Made by a program: the position numbers and the translations under genes. This document shows, piece after piece, positions 7,238 to 16,697 of a DNA stretch of 64,000 nt. Below the pieces are notes generated by a model. It saw only the letters and a program-made list of their open reading frames with translations. It was not told the origin of the DNA and did not search any database. This DNA comes from Chitinophaga lutea (GTDB lineage Bacteria > Bacteroidota > Bacteroidia > Chitinophagales > Chitinophagaceae): positions 744,001 to 808,000 of the forward strand of contig NZ_RPDH01000003.1 of assembly GCF_003813775.1 (NCBI RefSeq), given 5' to 3'. Position 1 is the first letter of the stretch; every line of letters begins with the position of its first letter.

Positions 7238-8365
7238 ATGATACCCTCTACCTTGACCCGCTTAATCCTTCTTTTCATTTTCATGTTTCCTTCGTTGCTG
7301 TATGCCCAGGCCCACGGCCCCACGCCATGGTCAATCATCGGCGGCACGAATACTGGTGTTGATCCTTATCCTTTCCTCTATTACAAAGTGGTGGAGTTAA
7401 AAGGCAATACCGACCGTTATGCGAACATTATTGATATTTCCGTGCAGGGGGATGCTAACTATTTTGAGCAGCAGGGCACTTTCCGGCTGCGGGTGGATAA
7501 ATTCGAAGGCACCGTCACCGGCCGCTTCGACGGAGTGGAAATCCGGTGCACTTCCGGCAATCCTTCGGCCGCGGTGTTTTATGTTTTCAACAATGCGGTG
7601 TGGGTGCGCGCCAGCTATAAATGGGGCGCCATTTTTTACAAAACAGAAGGGCTGTTTGCCGGCTATTCTCCGCTTACGGGCGGGGACTGGGGCAGCACTA
7701 CCACTGAGCCCTCCGGGTATCTGGCCATGACAAACACACATGGCCTGAAATGCGATTTCGATAATAACCGGTTTTTTAAGCTGCCGTATGCAAGTCCGCT
7801 TGGTGATTTTTATGTTGGAGGGCGTGTAGGAATAGGGGTACCGTATGCGTATAATACCCTGGTTCTACCTAACACCGGCTCAATTGCCTGGAAGCATACG
7901 AACGGAGATGGAGAGATCATTGGCATCAATTCCAACGCCAGCAACGATTTCACAGTATACGCCGGTGGCCCCGACAGGCTGTACATAAAAAGTTCTACCG
8001 GCAACGTAGGCATCGGCACGAATAACCCCGGCGAGTATAAACTGGCGGTAGAAGGAACGATCGGTGCGCGGAGGGTAAGAGTCACTTCCCTCGCCTGGGC
8101 GGACTTCGTATTCGAGGATCATTACCAGCTGATGCCCCTGCCCGCACTGGAAAAATATATTTCCGACAACAAACATCTGCCCGGCATCCCTTCCGCAAAA
8201 GAGGTACAGCGGGAAGGAATCGAACTGGGGGAAATGGACAGCAAACTGCTGCAGAAAATAGAAGAACAGACCCTCTATATCATCGACCTGCATAAAAAGC
8301 TGGAAGACGTGACCAAACGGTTGCAACAACTCGAAAACAATTCATCCGTTAGATCGAAACAATAA
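7238..8365 (+). CDS. Secreted tail-fibre-like protein with chaperone-type C-terminus
   Basis: A 375-residue exported protein with a signal peptide ending LLYAQA. The middle is beta-rich, and motifs such as GRVGIGVPYAYNTLVL and STGNVGIGTNNPGEYKL are the Gly-rich repeats common in Bacteroidota tail-fibre-like surface proteins. The end (DNKHLPGIPSAKEVQREG, then LLQKIEEQTLYIIDLHKKLE) resembles the trimerising, S74-like C-terminal region with a terminal coiled coil. No phage genes are nearby, so it is more likely a surface protein than a prophage part. It starts a tight three-gene cassette. Confidence 0.6.
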   Translation: MIPSTLTRLILLFIFMFPSLLYAQAHGPTPWSIIGGTNTGVDPYPFLYYKVVELKGNTDRYANIIDISVQGDANYFEQQGTFRLRVDKFEGTVTGRFDGVEIRCTSGNPSAAVFYVFNNAVWVRASYKWGAIFYKTEGLFAGYSPLTGGDWGSTTTEPSGYLAMTNTHGLKCDFDNNRFFKLPYASPLGDFYVGGRVGIGVPYAYNTLVLPNTGSIAWKHTNGDGEIIGINSNASNDFTVYAGGPDRLYIKSSTGNVGIGTNNPGEYKLAVEGTIGARRVRVTSLAWADFVFEDHYQLMPLPALEKYISDNKHLPGIPSAKEVQREGIELGEMDSKLLQKIEEQTLYIIDLHKKLEDVTKRLQQLENNSSVRSKQ

Positions 8366-8370
8366 TACCT

Positions 8371-8547
8371 ATGCAAAAATCTTTCTTCCTGCTGGCTGCA
8401 CTGATCTTATGCTGTGCGGGGGCCCACTCACAGGTAAGCAAGAACGCAGCCGAGATAGCGAAGATGGTTAGGTTGTATGCAGAGAAACATGGCGCAGATC
8501 CCAAGCAGATATGGAAACTTGTAAATTCCTGGCTGGGAGGGGAATAG
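8371..8547 (+). CDS. Small secreted protein, 58 residues
   Basis: An ATG at 8371, 5 bases after the previous stop, opens a 58-codon frame. A clear signal peptide (MQKSFFLLAALILCCAGAHS, cut before QVSKN) is followed by a short charged helix (NAAEIAKMVRLYAEKHG) and ADPKQIWKLVNSWLGGE. The spacing, signal peptide and composition make it a credible gene although it is too short for many gene finders. Only 5 bases separate it from the next gene. Family is not recognised; it could also be the truncated front of a larger secreted protein. Confidence 0.6.
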   Translation: MQKSFFLLAALILCCAGAHSQVSKNAAEIAKMVRLYAEKHGADPKQIWKLVNSWLGGE

Positions 8548-8552
8548 ATAGT

Positions 8553-9605
8553 ATGAATATGAAAATGAGTTATTTTATCAATTTAGTAATACTCCTTTTG
8601 TCTTGCTCAAACATGACTAGTGAGAAAAAAACAGGATGGAATATTGTAAAAACAGCAGGGGTTGACACGGAGAATGCGTCTCTTGATTTTATGATAGTTA
8701 ATAAGTCGTACCAACTAATACTTGGTTCGAAGTATACCGATAGTGATATCGTCAGCAGGCGATTCAATAATTATGATGCCTGCATCTATCGCTCAGAGAA
8801 CAATGGTAAAAATTGGACGAGAAAAACAATAGGAAAAGGAAAGTTTACAAGCTACACAGTCGGAAACAATCGAGTTTTTGTTGCATTGGGAATTAATACC
8901 AAGAATGAAACCGCATTATTTAATGATTCCGCGAAGATTTATTGTTCTATGGATGAAGGACGTAGTTGGAAGGAAATAGCCGCTTATAAAGATTGTCATA
9001 TAAAAAGTATTTTCATTGCAGAAGATAGTTCTGTTTATATATTAGGGATAGGAAAAAACGATAATTATTGGATATTGCGGAGAACTGCGAATAATGGTAT
9101 TACCTGGTCGGAAGAAATGAAAGTGTTGATTGACTATGGAACACTAGTTTTTTTCAACAAAGCTTTATGGTGTATTAATGAATCAACAAAAAAATTGATA
9201 CGGTTATCACTGTCGGATGGTAGAGTGGATAGCTTCGGTTTTCCTGAAAGAGACTTTAAACCACTGTTTGTTCGCCAAAATATGGAAAGTGTACTCGTAA
9301 TAGGTGAATTAACCCAGACACCAATGGTATATAAGTTTGGTGACGGTAAATTCGAGACAATTATGCAATATGGTGATAAGAATAAATACCCTGTTGATTT
9401 ATTTTCTTATCGAAACCAATTGGTATTGCTGTTGGGCGAACGCGCCGGGCTCGGTGTCCAGTATTACTTGTATTGGAAAAATGAGCTTACCAATGCTTGG
9501 TCTGCGGAGGAGATGCCCGCTAAATATTTTAAACCATATGCATTTTATGAAGATAGTTTTTGGGGGTACAATGGTGGGCATCTTTATCAAAAAACTTTCC
9601 AATAG
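8553..9605 (+). CDS. AT-rich Asp-box (BNR) repeat lipoprotein
   Basis: Predicted 350-residue lipoprotein: the N-terminus MNMKMSYFINLVILLLSC has a lipobox ending at Cys18. The body carries Asp-box-like repeats (YRSENNGKNW, YCSMDEGRSW, RRTANNGITW), so a sialidase-type beta-propeller fold is likely, but no sialidase catalytic residues are evident. An in-frame upstream ATG at 8511 overlaps the small secreted gene; 8553 is chosen because it begins the signal peptide. Base and codon use are strikingly AT-rich compared with both neighbours, a sign of recent acquisition. Function is unknown. Confidence 0.7.
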   Translation: MNMKMSYFINLVILLLSCSNMTSEKKTGWNIVKTAGVDTENASLDFMIVNKSYQLILGSKYTDSDIVSRRFNNYDACIYRSENNGKNWTRKTIGKGKFTSYTVGNNRVFVALGINTKNETALFNDSAKIYCSMDEGRSWKEIAAYKDCHIKSIFIAEDSSVYILGIGKNDNYWILRRTANNGITWSEEMKVLIDYGTLVFFNKALWCINESTKKLIRLSLSDGRVDSFGFPERDFKPLFVRQNMESVLVIGELTQTPMVYKFGDGKFETIMQYGDKNKYPVDLFSYRNQLVLLLGERAGLGVQYYLYWKNELTNAWSAEEMPAKYFKPYAFYEDSFWGYNGGHLYQKTFQ

Positions 9606-9655
9606 AAGTTGGCTGAATATCTATGGATAAATATACAAAAAGGCACATCAATACC

Positions 9656-9688
9656 AAAAAAAGCCGCGAATCACTCCGCGGCTTTTTA
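9656..9688. terminator. Bidirectional terminator between convergent genes
   Basis: AAAAAGCCGCG and CGCGGCTTTTT form a stem with A- and T-runs on both sides. It separates the Asp-box lipoprotein from the convergent GH31 gene. Confidence 0.75.
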
Positions 9689-9707
9689 ATTATCCTTCAA
9701 CGTCATC

Positions 9708-12104
9708 CTACCGGATAACGATCTCTTCAAACTTCCGTTCCAGCGCGATCTCCACCACATTCCCTTTCAGGTGTTCGGGTAGGAGGGGCCTCACCTCACC
9801 GCCGTCCACCACGTATTCTTTCGGCGCAAAAGGCAGGCCGTGTATGCGTAGGCGGTGGTGGGTGTAGTCGGCTTCGAACTTGCCCACGAACTTTTTCTTC
9901 AGCCTGAACTGTGCGGGCTCGGAGCTTTGTTTGAAGCGCACCAGGTTGTACTGGCCGGTTTTGTAGGCGTAGTGATCGCCGGCGTCTTCGTAGAGGATGC
10001 TGTGGGTGGTGCCTTCGCCGTAGTACACCTGGAGGATCATTTCCATGATCTTTTTCTCGCCTACATATTGCAGGTCAGGGTACTGGGGTACTACTGCGCC
10101 GCCTTTCACGAACAGCGGCATTTCGGCCAGCGGCGTGGGTACGGTAACGGACTGCCCGCCGGTGAAGCGCTCGTCGCTGAAGTAATAGTACCAGGTGCCT
10201 TCGGGCAGGTACACGGATTTTTCTTTCATCCCGGCCTCGCTCACATGGCTGATCAGCAGGCTGTCGCCCATCATGAACTCGTGGTTGAGGTCGTGGGTGT
10301 TTTCGTCGTGCTGGGCCACGAAAGCAAGCGGGCGCAGCATGGGCGTGCCGTAGGCGGCGTATTGCCAGAAGGTGGTGTAGAGGTAGGGCAGCAGCCGGTA
10401 ACGGAGCTGGATAAACGATTTTACCACGGCTTCGAACTCGGGGCCGAAGCTCCAGGGTTCCTGGTCGAAGCCGGTTTCGTTGCTGGCGGAGTGGGTGCGC
10501 ATCAGCGGGTGGAAAGTGCCCAGCTGGATCCAGCGGGTGTACAGCTCGCCGTCGGGCTCGCCGATGAAACCGCCGATGTCGCTGCCTGCGAAAGAAAGGC
10601 CGGAAACGGCCAGCCGCTGGCATTGTACGGATGCGAGCCAGAGATGTTCCCAGGATGCGATGTTGTCGCCCGTCCATACGGAGCTCCAGCGCTGGGTGCC
10701 GGCATAGGCGGAGCGGGTGATCACGAACGGCCGGTTGGGCATCAGGTGCCTTTTCAGGCCGGTGGCGGTGGCCTTGCTCATCAGGTGGCCGTATACATTA
10801 TGCGCCTTGCGGTGGCTCACGTTTTCGCCGTCGTAATCGTGGCGCACGTCTTCAGGGAAGGTGCCGAGCTCGAACACGGCGGGCTCGTTCATGTCGTTCC
10901 AAACGCCACGCACGCCGTTTTCGGCGAGGCTGCGGAACAGCCCGGCCCACCATTCGCGTACCTTGGGATCGGTGAAGTCGGGGAACACGCATTTACCGGG
11001 CCATACGTCGCCCTCCATGGGCGCCCCGTCGGCCCTTTTACAGGCGTATCCTTTCTGCACCAGTTCCTGGTAGATGGGATATTCGGGGTCTACCTTGATG
11101 CCGGGGTCGATGATCACCACGGTTTTGAAGCCGTCGGCGGACAATTCCCGCAGCAGCCCTTTCGGATCGGGGAAACGTTCCTTGCTCCAGGTGAAGCAGC
11201 GGAAACCTTCCATATAGTCGATGTCGAGATACAGGGCGTCGCAGGGAATGCCGCGTTTCCTGAATTCCTGGCCGATTTCTTTGACTCTTGTATCGGGGAA
11301 ATAACTCCAGCGGCACTGGTGGTAGCCGAGGGCCCAGAGAGGGGGCAGTTCGGCCGTACCGGTGATGCGGGCGTAGGATTCGGCCACTTTCAGCAGTTCG
11401 GGGCCGTAAATGAAATAGTAGTTCATTTCGCCGCCCCGCGCCCAGAAGCTGCTCACATCGTCGCGTTCCTTGCCGAAGTCGTACAGGGTACGGAAGGTAT
11501 TATCGAAAAAGATACCGTAACCGATACCGTTGTGCAAACCGTAGTAGAAGGGGATGTTGCGGTAGAGGGGATCGGTGTCTTTGGCGTAGCCGTAGGCATC
11601 GGTACCGAAGTTTTCGAGCCGTTTGCCCCGCAGGTTCAGGTCGGTGGGTTTGTCGCCCAGCCCGTAGAACGCTTCGCCTTCCTGCACCAGTTTGGTACAG
11701 TACACGATTTTGCCACCTTTCTGCAGGTAATATTGCCAGTGAAAGCCGGTTTCGTCCTGGTTGATGATACGGCCTTCGATGTCTGTAATGGTGATCCGGA
11801 GGTTTTCGCGGGCTACGAACACCCGGATGGCGGTGGTGATGATCTCGAAGGAGTCAGGCCATTCGCGCATGTCGAAATACTCCGGTGACTCTTCCAGTTT
11901 CTCGCTCACGCCGTAGGAAAAATCCCGCTGAAAAGTGCCGTCTGCCGCATACCGGAAACGCACAATCTTATCTGAAATGACCCGCAGTTCAAGTATGGTC
12001 TCTGAGGTATAGAAATAGAAATAATTTCCTTCCTTCTTCCACGACTGAATCTTGTCCGGGTAATGTTTTACCGAGTATTTACCCGATGTTGTTGCCACTT
12101 GCAT
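9708..12104 (-). CDS. GH31 family glycoside hydrolase (alpha-glucosidase type)
   Basis: A 798-residue retaining alpha-glycosidase. The GH31 signature GVWNDMNEPAVF holds the nucleophile Asp404, and AGSDIGGFIGEPDGE holds the acid/base Asp509. The N-terminal beta-sandwich (EAFYGLGDKPTDLNLRG), the barrel motif LWALGYHQCRWSYFP and MRTHSASNETGFDQEPW further on are also typical. No signal peptide is seen, so it is probably cytoplasmic and acts on imported oligosaccharides. It stands alone, convergent with the upstream cassette. A 677-codon antisense frame opposite it is a shadow. Exact linkage specificity is not readable. Confidence 0.95.
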   Translation of the reverse strand: MQVATTSGKYSVKHYPDKIQSWKKEGNYFYFYTSETILELRVISDKIVRFRYAADGTFQRDFSYGVSEKLEESPEYFDMREWPDSFEIITTAIRVFVARENLRITITDIEGRIINQDETGFHWQYYLQKGGKIVYCTKLVQEGEAFYGLGDKPTDLNLRGKRLENFGTDAYGYAKDTDPLYRNIPFYYGLHNGIGYGIFFDNTFRTLYDFGKERDDVSSFWARGGEMNYYFIYGPELLKVAESYARITGTAELPPLWALGYHQCRWSYFPDTRVKEIGQEFRKRGIPCDALYLDIDYMEGFRCFTWSKERFPDPKGLLRELSADGFKTVVIIDPGIKVDPEYPIYQELVQKGYACKRADGAPMEGDVWPGKCVFPDFTDPKVREWWAGLFRSLAENGVRGVWNDMNEPAVFELGTFPEDVRHDYDGENVSHRKAHNVYGHLMSKATATGLKRHLMPNRPFVITRSAYAGTQRWSSVWTGDNIASWEHLWLASVQCQRLAVSGLSFAGSDIGGFIGEPDGELYTRWIQLGTFHPLMRTHSASNETGFDQEPWSFGPEFEAVVKSFIQLRYRLLPYLYTTFWQYAAYGTPMLRPLAFVAQHDENTHDLNHEFMMGDSLLISHVSEAGMKEKSVYLPEGTWYYYFSDERFTGGQSVTVPTPLAEMPLFVKGGAVVPQYPDLQYVGEKKIMEMILQVYYGEGTTHSILYEDAGDHYAYKTGQYNLVRFKQSSEPAQFRLKKKFVGKFEADYTHHRLRIHGLPFAPKEYVVDGGEVRPLLPEHLKGNVVEIALERKFEEIVIR

Positions 12105-12359
12105 CGTGCCGATCTGATTTTCTGTGTACTATAATGGCGGCCCGTCGGGGCCACTTCCAAATAAATATATAAAAAAATGGGGGGAGGTGTATATTTTTTT
12201 CCCCGCACTGACTGCTTCATTTCCGCCTTTTACAAAATAAAATAGTGCCTTGGCGAACTTTGTACAAATTATAGCAGTGGGAAATCTTAACTTCAGTACA
12301 TGTACTTTTTGCTTTAACCTATTGTTCCGGTTGTGATACAATAAGCGTATTAAAAATAC

Positions 12360-12387
12360 AGGCGCTCCTTTCCAGGGCGCCTTTTTT
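12360..12387. terminator. Hairpin downstream of the Asp-box propeller gene
   Basis: AGGCGC and GCGCCT form a 6-bp stem followed by TTTTTT on the plus strand; on the minus strand the hairpin is followed by TGTATTTTT. It lies 5 bases beyond the stop of the minus-strand gene. Confidence 0.55.
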
Positions 12388-12391
12388 ATGC

Positions 12392-13402
12392 TTATTGAAC
12401 TGGTTCCAGCACTGCGATCCGACCCTTACTGCCCGCCAAATATATCAATTTTCCTTTTTTCGCCCTGCGGGCGGCGTGAAATCCGTCTGTCGACAGCAGA
12501 TTCCAGGTCTGGCCGCCGTCCGTGGAAAGATCGGTACCGGTGGGGCCGGTAGCCACGAGCCGCTGCGCGTCGATGAATTCCACGGCGGATCGGTACCCGC
12601 CGGGCGCCTGCTGCGGCGCTTGCCAGGTGCGGCCCCCGTCGGCGGTGATCACGCAGTTCTGCCGGGTTTCTTTCATCCGGAGGTAATCACCCCCCACGGC
12701 CACCCCATACCGCGCGTCGCGGAAAGCGAAGGAGAAAATTCCCGTGCTGGCCTGCCCCTGGATGGCGGGAATGGTGTAAATGTTCCATTTGCCCTTGCTG
12801 TAGCGGAAAAACCGGCTTTGCGCCCCGCCGCTGCTGAAGGCATAGTCGCCACCGGGGAGCGCACGCAACGTGGTGCCGCTGGCGGCAAAAATGGCCTCGC
12901 CTTCGCCTGCGGCCGGTCCTTCGAAGGGCTGCCAGCTGTCGCCGCCGTTGGCGGTGCGGATGAGCGTGAAACGGCCCCCGATGGGGTCGCCCACGGCCAC
13001 GCCGGCTTTGCCGGACTGGAAGTCCATCCCGTCGAGGAACATGCCTTTGGCGGCGTTGAAATACACCTGTTTCCAGGTGCCGCCGCCGTCTGTGGTGAGA
13101 TAGATACGCGCGGGCTCGGCGATGCCCATCACAATGGCTTTATCGGCGCTGAAGGCTTCCACGTCCCTGAAATCGCAGGTGTCGCAGCCGGGGATGGTGA
13201 ACCATTCCCAGGTTTTGCCCCCGTTGAGGCTTCTGCCGGCTTTACCGCCGGTGCCCGATACCCAGAGCACGGCGTCGTCTACCACGCTCAGCCCGCGGAT
13301 GCTGGTAATGGGTGCATCAGTAAGGGCACGGAGGCGGTAAGGCGTCTGCGCCAGGGCCTGGCCGGCCAAAAAAGGGAGTAAAAGAGCCAATATCCATTTC
13401 AT
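12392..13402 (-). CDS. Secreted Ycf48-like beta-propeller protein with five Asp-boxes
   Basis: A 336-residue exported protein (signal peptide MKWILALLLPFLAGQALAQ). Five Asp-box repeats occur at regular intervals: RSLNGGKTWEWF, LTTDGGGTWKQV, RTANGGDSWQPF, ITADGGRTWQAP and LSTDGGQTWNLL. This matches the photosystem-assembly-factor Ycf48/BNR fold that is common in Bacteroidota as an extracellular protein of unknown role. The catalytic Arg triad of sialidases is not evident, so an enzymatic role is not claimed. It is transcribed divergently from the sensor kinase gene. Confidence 0.8.
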   Translation of the reverse strand: MKWILALLLPFLAGQALAQTPYRLRALTDAPITSIRGLSVVDDAVLWVSGTGGKAGRSLNGGKTWEWFTIPGCDTCDFRDVEAFSADKAIVMGIAEPARIYLTTDGGGTWKQVYFNAAKGMFLDGMDFQSGKAGVAVGDPIGGRFTLIRTANGGDSWQPFEGPAAGEGEAIFAASGTTLRALPGGDYAFSSGGAQSRFFRYSKGKWNIYTIPAIQGQASTGIFSFAFRDARYGVAVGGDYLRMKETRQNCVITADGGRTWQAPQQAPGGYRSAVEFIDAQRLVATGPTGTDLSTDGGQTWNLLSTDGFHAARRAKKGKLIYLAGSKGRIAVLEPVQ

Positions 13403-13471
13403 ATTGTACCGGTTTGTGGCAATATTAAATAAGAAAAATATAAAATCAGTACAAAGTGTACCACAGAATTA

Positions 13472-13479
13472 TATATTTG
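13472..13479 (+). promoter_or_regulatory. -7 element for the sensor kinase gene
   Basis: TATATTTG is an exact TAnnTTTG match, about 40 bases upstream of ATG 13518. It lies inside the longer open frame starting at 13404 and so argues for the downstream start. Confidence 0.5.
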
Positions 13480-13517
13480 CATTTACTGCAAACTTGCAAA
13501 CCGCTATTAACCAATTG

Positions 13518-16500
13518 ATGCGCCCGACATTTCATCAGACCATCATCCTCACCCTATGGTTCCTCGCCATTCTTGTACCCGCCTCCGCGCAGGAACGGAC
13601 CTATAACTTTGATTCTTACGGGGTTGAAAACGGCCTGTCGCAAAGCAGCATCAGCGGTGTGATACAGGACGAGGAGGGATTTCTCTGGATATCGACGTTC
13701 GACGGCATCAACCGCTTCGACGGGTACGTGTTCAACGAATACCGGTACAGCCCGGCGGGCCCCGGCGTAGACCCGGGCACCATGGAAGAACGGGTGCTGT
13801 ACAGCTCGGTATCGCAGCAGGGCCGCGCAATGATCAAGAGTTTCGGCCTGCTGGGCACCCGCAGCTATTCCTTTTACCGCGATTCGCGGGCGCAGCTGCT
13901 GCTGGCGCATAACCTGGGCATCAGCCTGTACGACCGATACAAAAACAATTTCCGGCACGTATTCGTGGATACGGCGTATATCAACGAGGCGGAAAGGGAT
14001 TTTATCCCGAAATTCCAGATACTGGGGGAAGACCAGGCCACGCAGACCCTCTGGGTGTGGCGGCCGCTGAAAGGGCTGTATGTGCTCGACAATATCACTT
14101 ACGAACTGAAAAAGACCATCCTGTACCCGCCGGCCTTCACGAGCAAAAAGCTGCGCCCGGTGGCCATCACCAAACACGAAAACAATATCTGGATGGTGTT
14201 TGAAAAGGAGCAGCTGGTGAAAATGGACATCCACACCGCCCGCCTCACCACCTATTGCCTGCCTACCTTGTCAGACAAGCCCATCATCAAAATACTGAAC
14301 TCCGATTCCCTGCTGCTGGCCAGCAGCGGGCATATCACCATTTTCGACACGAAGCGGAACAAATACACCGACCTGCCGTACCAGCGCTTCAACGAGCTGC
14401 AAGAGCCTTTCCTGCCCACCGCCGTGGAGCTGGACGACCGCGGCAACGCCTGGATAGGGGGGAACGACGGGGTGCTGGTGTACAACATCGGCAGCCACGA
14501 GATCACCAACCATATCACGAGCTTCAACACGTTCGAGACCAACTCGTTCAACAAGATCATCTGCCTGTTCCGCGACCGGAACGATAACATGTGGGTGGGC
14601 ACCGACGGCGACGGGCTGAAGAAATATGCGCCCAACAAAAAGGTGTTTTCGCTCTACCGCTCGCCGCGCATCTCCCACAACGTGGTGAAAGCCGTGTACA
14701 AACACGACGACGGCCGCCTGTATGTGGGGCTGCTGCACGACGGGCTGGATATCTACGAAAGGGGCGGCAAATACCTCAAGCGCATCTCCAACGAGCTTAC
14801 GCCGGAGAAATTCCCTGCCAACAACCTGCACAGCATCTGCCGCGAAGATTACGGCAACCTCTGGTTCCACTTCGTCAGGGGCAGCATCGGGCTGTTCGAC
14901 GTGAGAACGGAACAGTTCAAAGACCTCACCCCGCGGGTGCAGGCGCTGGGCCTGCCGCCGCAGGAAGACATCTATCCCTTCGTGAGCAAACGCCCCAACG
15001 GCGAAACTTATTTCAACTATGGTGAGTACCTGCTCATGTTCTCCGAAGCGGAAAAAGGCTACAAGGCCGCCATCGTGCACCGCTTCCTCAACGAACAGCT
15101 CACCTGCTTTTTCGAGGACTTCTGGGGCAACCAGTACGTCGGCACCAAAGCGCACCTGTACTGGCGCAAAGCCGACCGGAGCATCTGGGAGATGATCCCC
15201 CTGCCGCTGAAAAACCTGGAGATCAAGTCGATCAACAAAAACGCGCACAAACAGCTGTTGCTGGCCACCAATAAAGGGCTGCTGATCCTCGACGACCAGT
15301 ACCGCAAAAAAGAGCATTACAACAGTTTCGATTACAAAGGCATGCCGAGCGATTATGTGTACGCCGTGCTGCTCGACGATAAAGACGGCATCTGGGTGAG
15401 CCACAACAGGGGCATCACCCAAATCCGCCAGAACACCAATAACCTGGTGACGTACAATTTCGAGGACGGGCTGCAGTCGAACGAATTCAATACCGGCGCC
15501 TATTTCAAGTCGATGGATGGCGAGCTGTTTTTCGGCGGGGTGCGTGGGGTAACGGGTTTTTATCCCCGTAACTTCAAAAACAACCCCCATATGCCGAAGG
15601 TGATCATCAAGCGGCTGGAGGTGCTCGACAAACCGTTCAAGTCCGATACGGCCATTTCGCTGGTCAGGACGGTGGAACTGCCGTACAACCAGAATACGAT
15701 CGCCATCGAATACGTGCCGCTGGAGTTCACCAACCCGCTCAAGAATAAGGTGCAGTACATGCTGGAGGGGGTGGATGAAGACTGGCTGATGGCCGGTAAC
15801 CAGAGCGTGGCGAGGTATACCAACCTGCGGCCCGGCAACTATACGTTCAAGGTAAAAGCCTGCAATAACGATGAGGTCTGGAATATGGAGCCCACCACGT
15901 TGCAGATCATCATCAAGATACCCTTCTGGCAGTCGCTCTGGTTCCGCTTCTTACTGCTGTTATTAATCCTCGGCATCGCGTATTATTTCTCCGCGTTGTA
16001 TCTCGATTATAAAATCAGGAACGAAAAGCTGAAGCTGGAGAAAGAACAGGCGGTAGACCAGGAGCGGGCCCGTATTTCGAGCGACATGCACGACGACCTG
16101 GGATCCGGGCTGTCGACCATCCGCCTGCTCAGCGAGATCGCCAAGCGGAAGATCAAGGAGCCGGGGCAGACCAAGGAGATTGAACGTATTTCCGAGGCGG
16201 CGGGGGAACTGGTGGACAAGATGAGCGAGATCATCTGGGCGATGAACTCCTCGAACGACTCGCTGGCCAACCTGATCGCGTACATGCGGAGCTTCGCTGC
16301 CGACTTCCTGGAGCACGCCCATATCGAGCATCACTTCATCATTCCCGACAATATCCCCAACGTCAAGCTCAGCGGCGGCACCCGCCGGCATATTTACCTG
16401 GCCGTAAAGGAGTCGCTCCACAACGTTGTGAAGCATTCCAAAGCCACCGAAGTGATCATCGAGGTAAAAGTTTTCAAGAATATGACCATCATGATCAAGG

Positions 16501-16649
16501 ACAACGGGAAGGGCTTCGACCCCGAAAAGGTGCGCCTGTTCGGCAACGGGCTCAAGAACATCGAGAAGCGGATGCAGCAGGTAGGCGGTCAGGCGGACAT
16601 CATCTCACAAAACGGCACAACAGTTTTCTTAGATATACCATTAAATTAA
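13518..16649 (+). CDS. Two-component sensor histidine kinase with Reg_prop propeller and Y_Y_Y domain
   Basis: A 1043-residue membrane sensor. A signal peptide (MRPTFHQTIILTLWF...ASAQ) is followed by a long periplasmic propeller of Reg_prop repeats (NGLSQSSISGVIQDEEGFLW, DRNDNMWVGTDGDGLKKY, LDDKDGIWVSHNRGI), a Y_Y_Y domain (~730-790), one membrane helix (~807-830) and a HisKA_3-type kinase. The H-box ARISSDMHDDLGSGLS holds the phospho-accepting His858; ATP-binding boxes are VKESLHNVVKHS, DNGKGFD and GNGLKNI. There is no receiver or AraC domain, so it is a classical split kinase, unlike the hybrid one-protein systems common in this phylum. Its partner is the NarL-type regulator 48 bases downstream. 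Confidence 0.93.
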   Translation: MRPTFHQTIILTLWFLAILVPASAQERTYNFDSYGVENGLSQSSISGVIQDEEGFLWISTFDGINRFDGYVFNEYRYSPAGPGVDPGTMEERVLYSSVSQQGRAMIKSFGLLGTRSYSFYRDSRAQLLLAHNLGISLYDRYKNNFRHVFVDTAYINEAERDFIPKFQILGEDQATQTLWVWRPLKGLYVLDNITYELKKTILYPPAFTSKKLRPVAITKHENNIWMVFEKEQLVKMDIHTARLTTYCLPTLSDKPIIKILNSDSLLLASSGHITIFDTKRNKYTDLPYQRFNELQEPFLPTAVELDDRGNAWIGGNDGVLVYNIGSHEITNHITSFNTFETNSFNKIICLFRDRNDNMWVGTDGDGLKKYAPNKKVFSLYRSPRISHNVVKAVYKHDDGRLYVGLLHDGLDIYERGGKYLKRISNELTPEKFPANNLHSICREDYGNLWFHFVRGSIGLFDVRTEQFKDLTPRVQALGLPPQEDIYPFVSKRPNGETYFNYGEYLLMFSEAEKGYKAAIVHRFLNEQLTCFFEDFWGNQYVGTKAHLYWRKADRSIWEMIPLPLKNLEIKSINKNAHKQLLLATNKGLLILDDQYRKKEHYNSFDYKGMPSDYVYAVLLDDKDGIWVSHNRGITQIRQNTNNLVTYNFEDGLQSNEFNTGAYFKSMDGELFFGGVRGVTGFYPRNFKNNPHMPKVIIKRLEVLDKPFKSDTAISLVRTVELPYNQNTIAIEYVPLEFTNPLKNKVQYMLEGVDEDWLMAGNQSVARYTNLRPGNYTFKVKACNNDEVWNMEPTTLQIIIKIPFWQSLWFRFLLLLLILGIAYYFSALYLDYKIRNEKLKLEKEQAVDQERARISSDMHDDLGSGLSTIRLLSEIAKRKIKEPGQTKEIERISEAAGELVDKMSEIIWAMNSSNDSLANLIAYMRSFAADFLEHAHIEHHFIIPDNIPNVKLSGGTRRHIYLAVKESLHNVVKHSKATEVIIEVKVFKNMTIMIKDNGKGFDPEKVRLFGNGLKNIEKRMQQVGGQADIISQNGTTVFLDIPLN

Positions 16650-16697
16650 TTTAAATTTGATTTTTATAACATTTTGGTGTTATGACTTTAAATTGAA

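Noticed and set aside
7238-8365. Prophage tail fibre
   Set aside because: There is a Sec signal peptide and no capsid, portal, tail or integrase genes are nearby; the fold is common in Bacteroidota surface proteins.
9855-11888. 677-codon open frame antisense to the GH31 gene
   Set aside because: It is a composition shadow: the opposite strand has complete GH31 motifs, and the translated frame is low-complexity and unlike any family.
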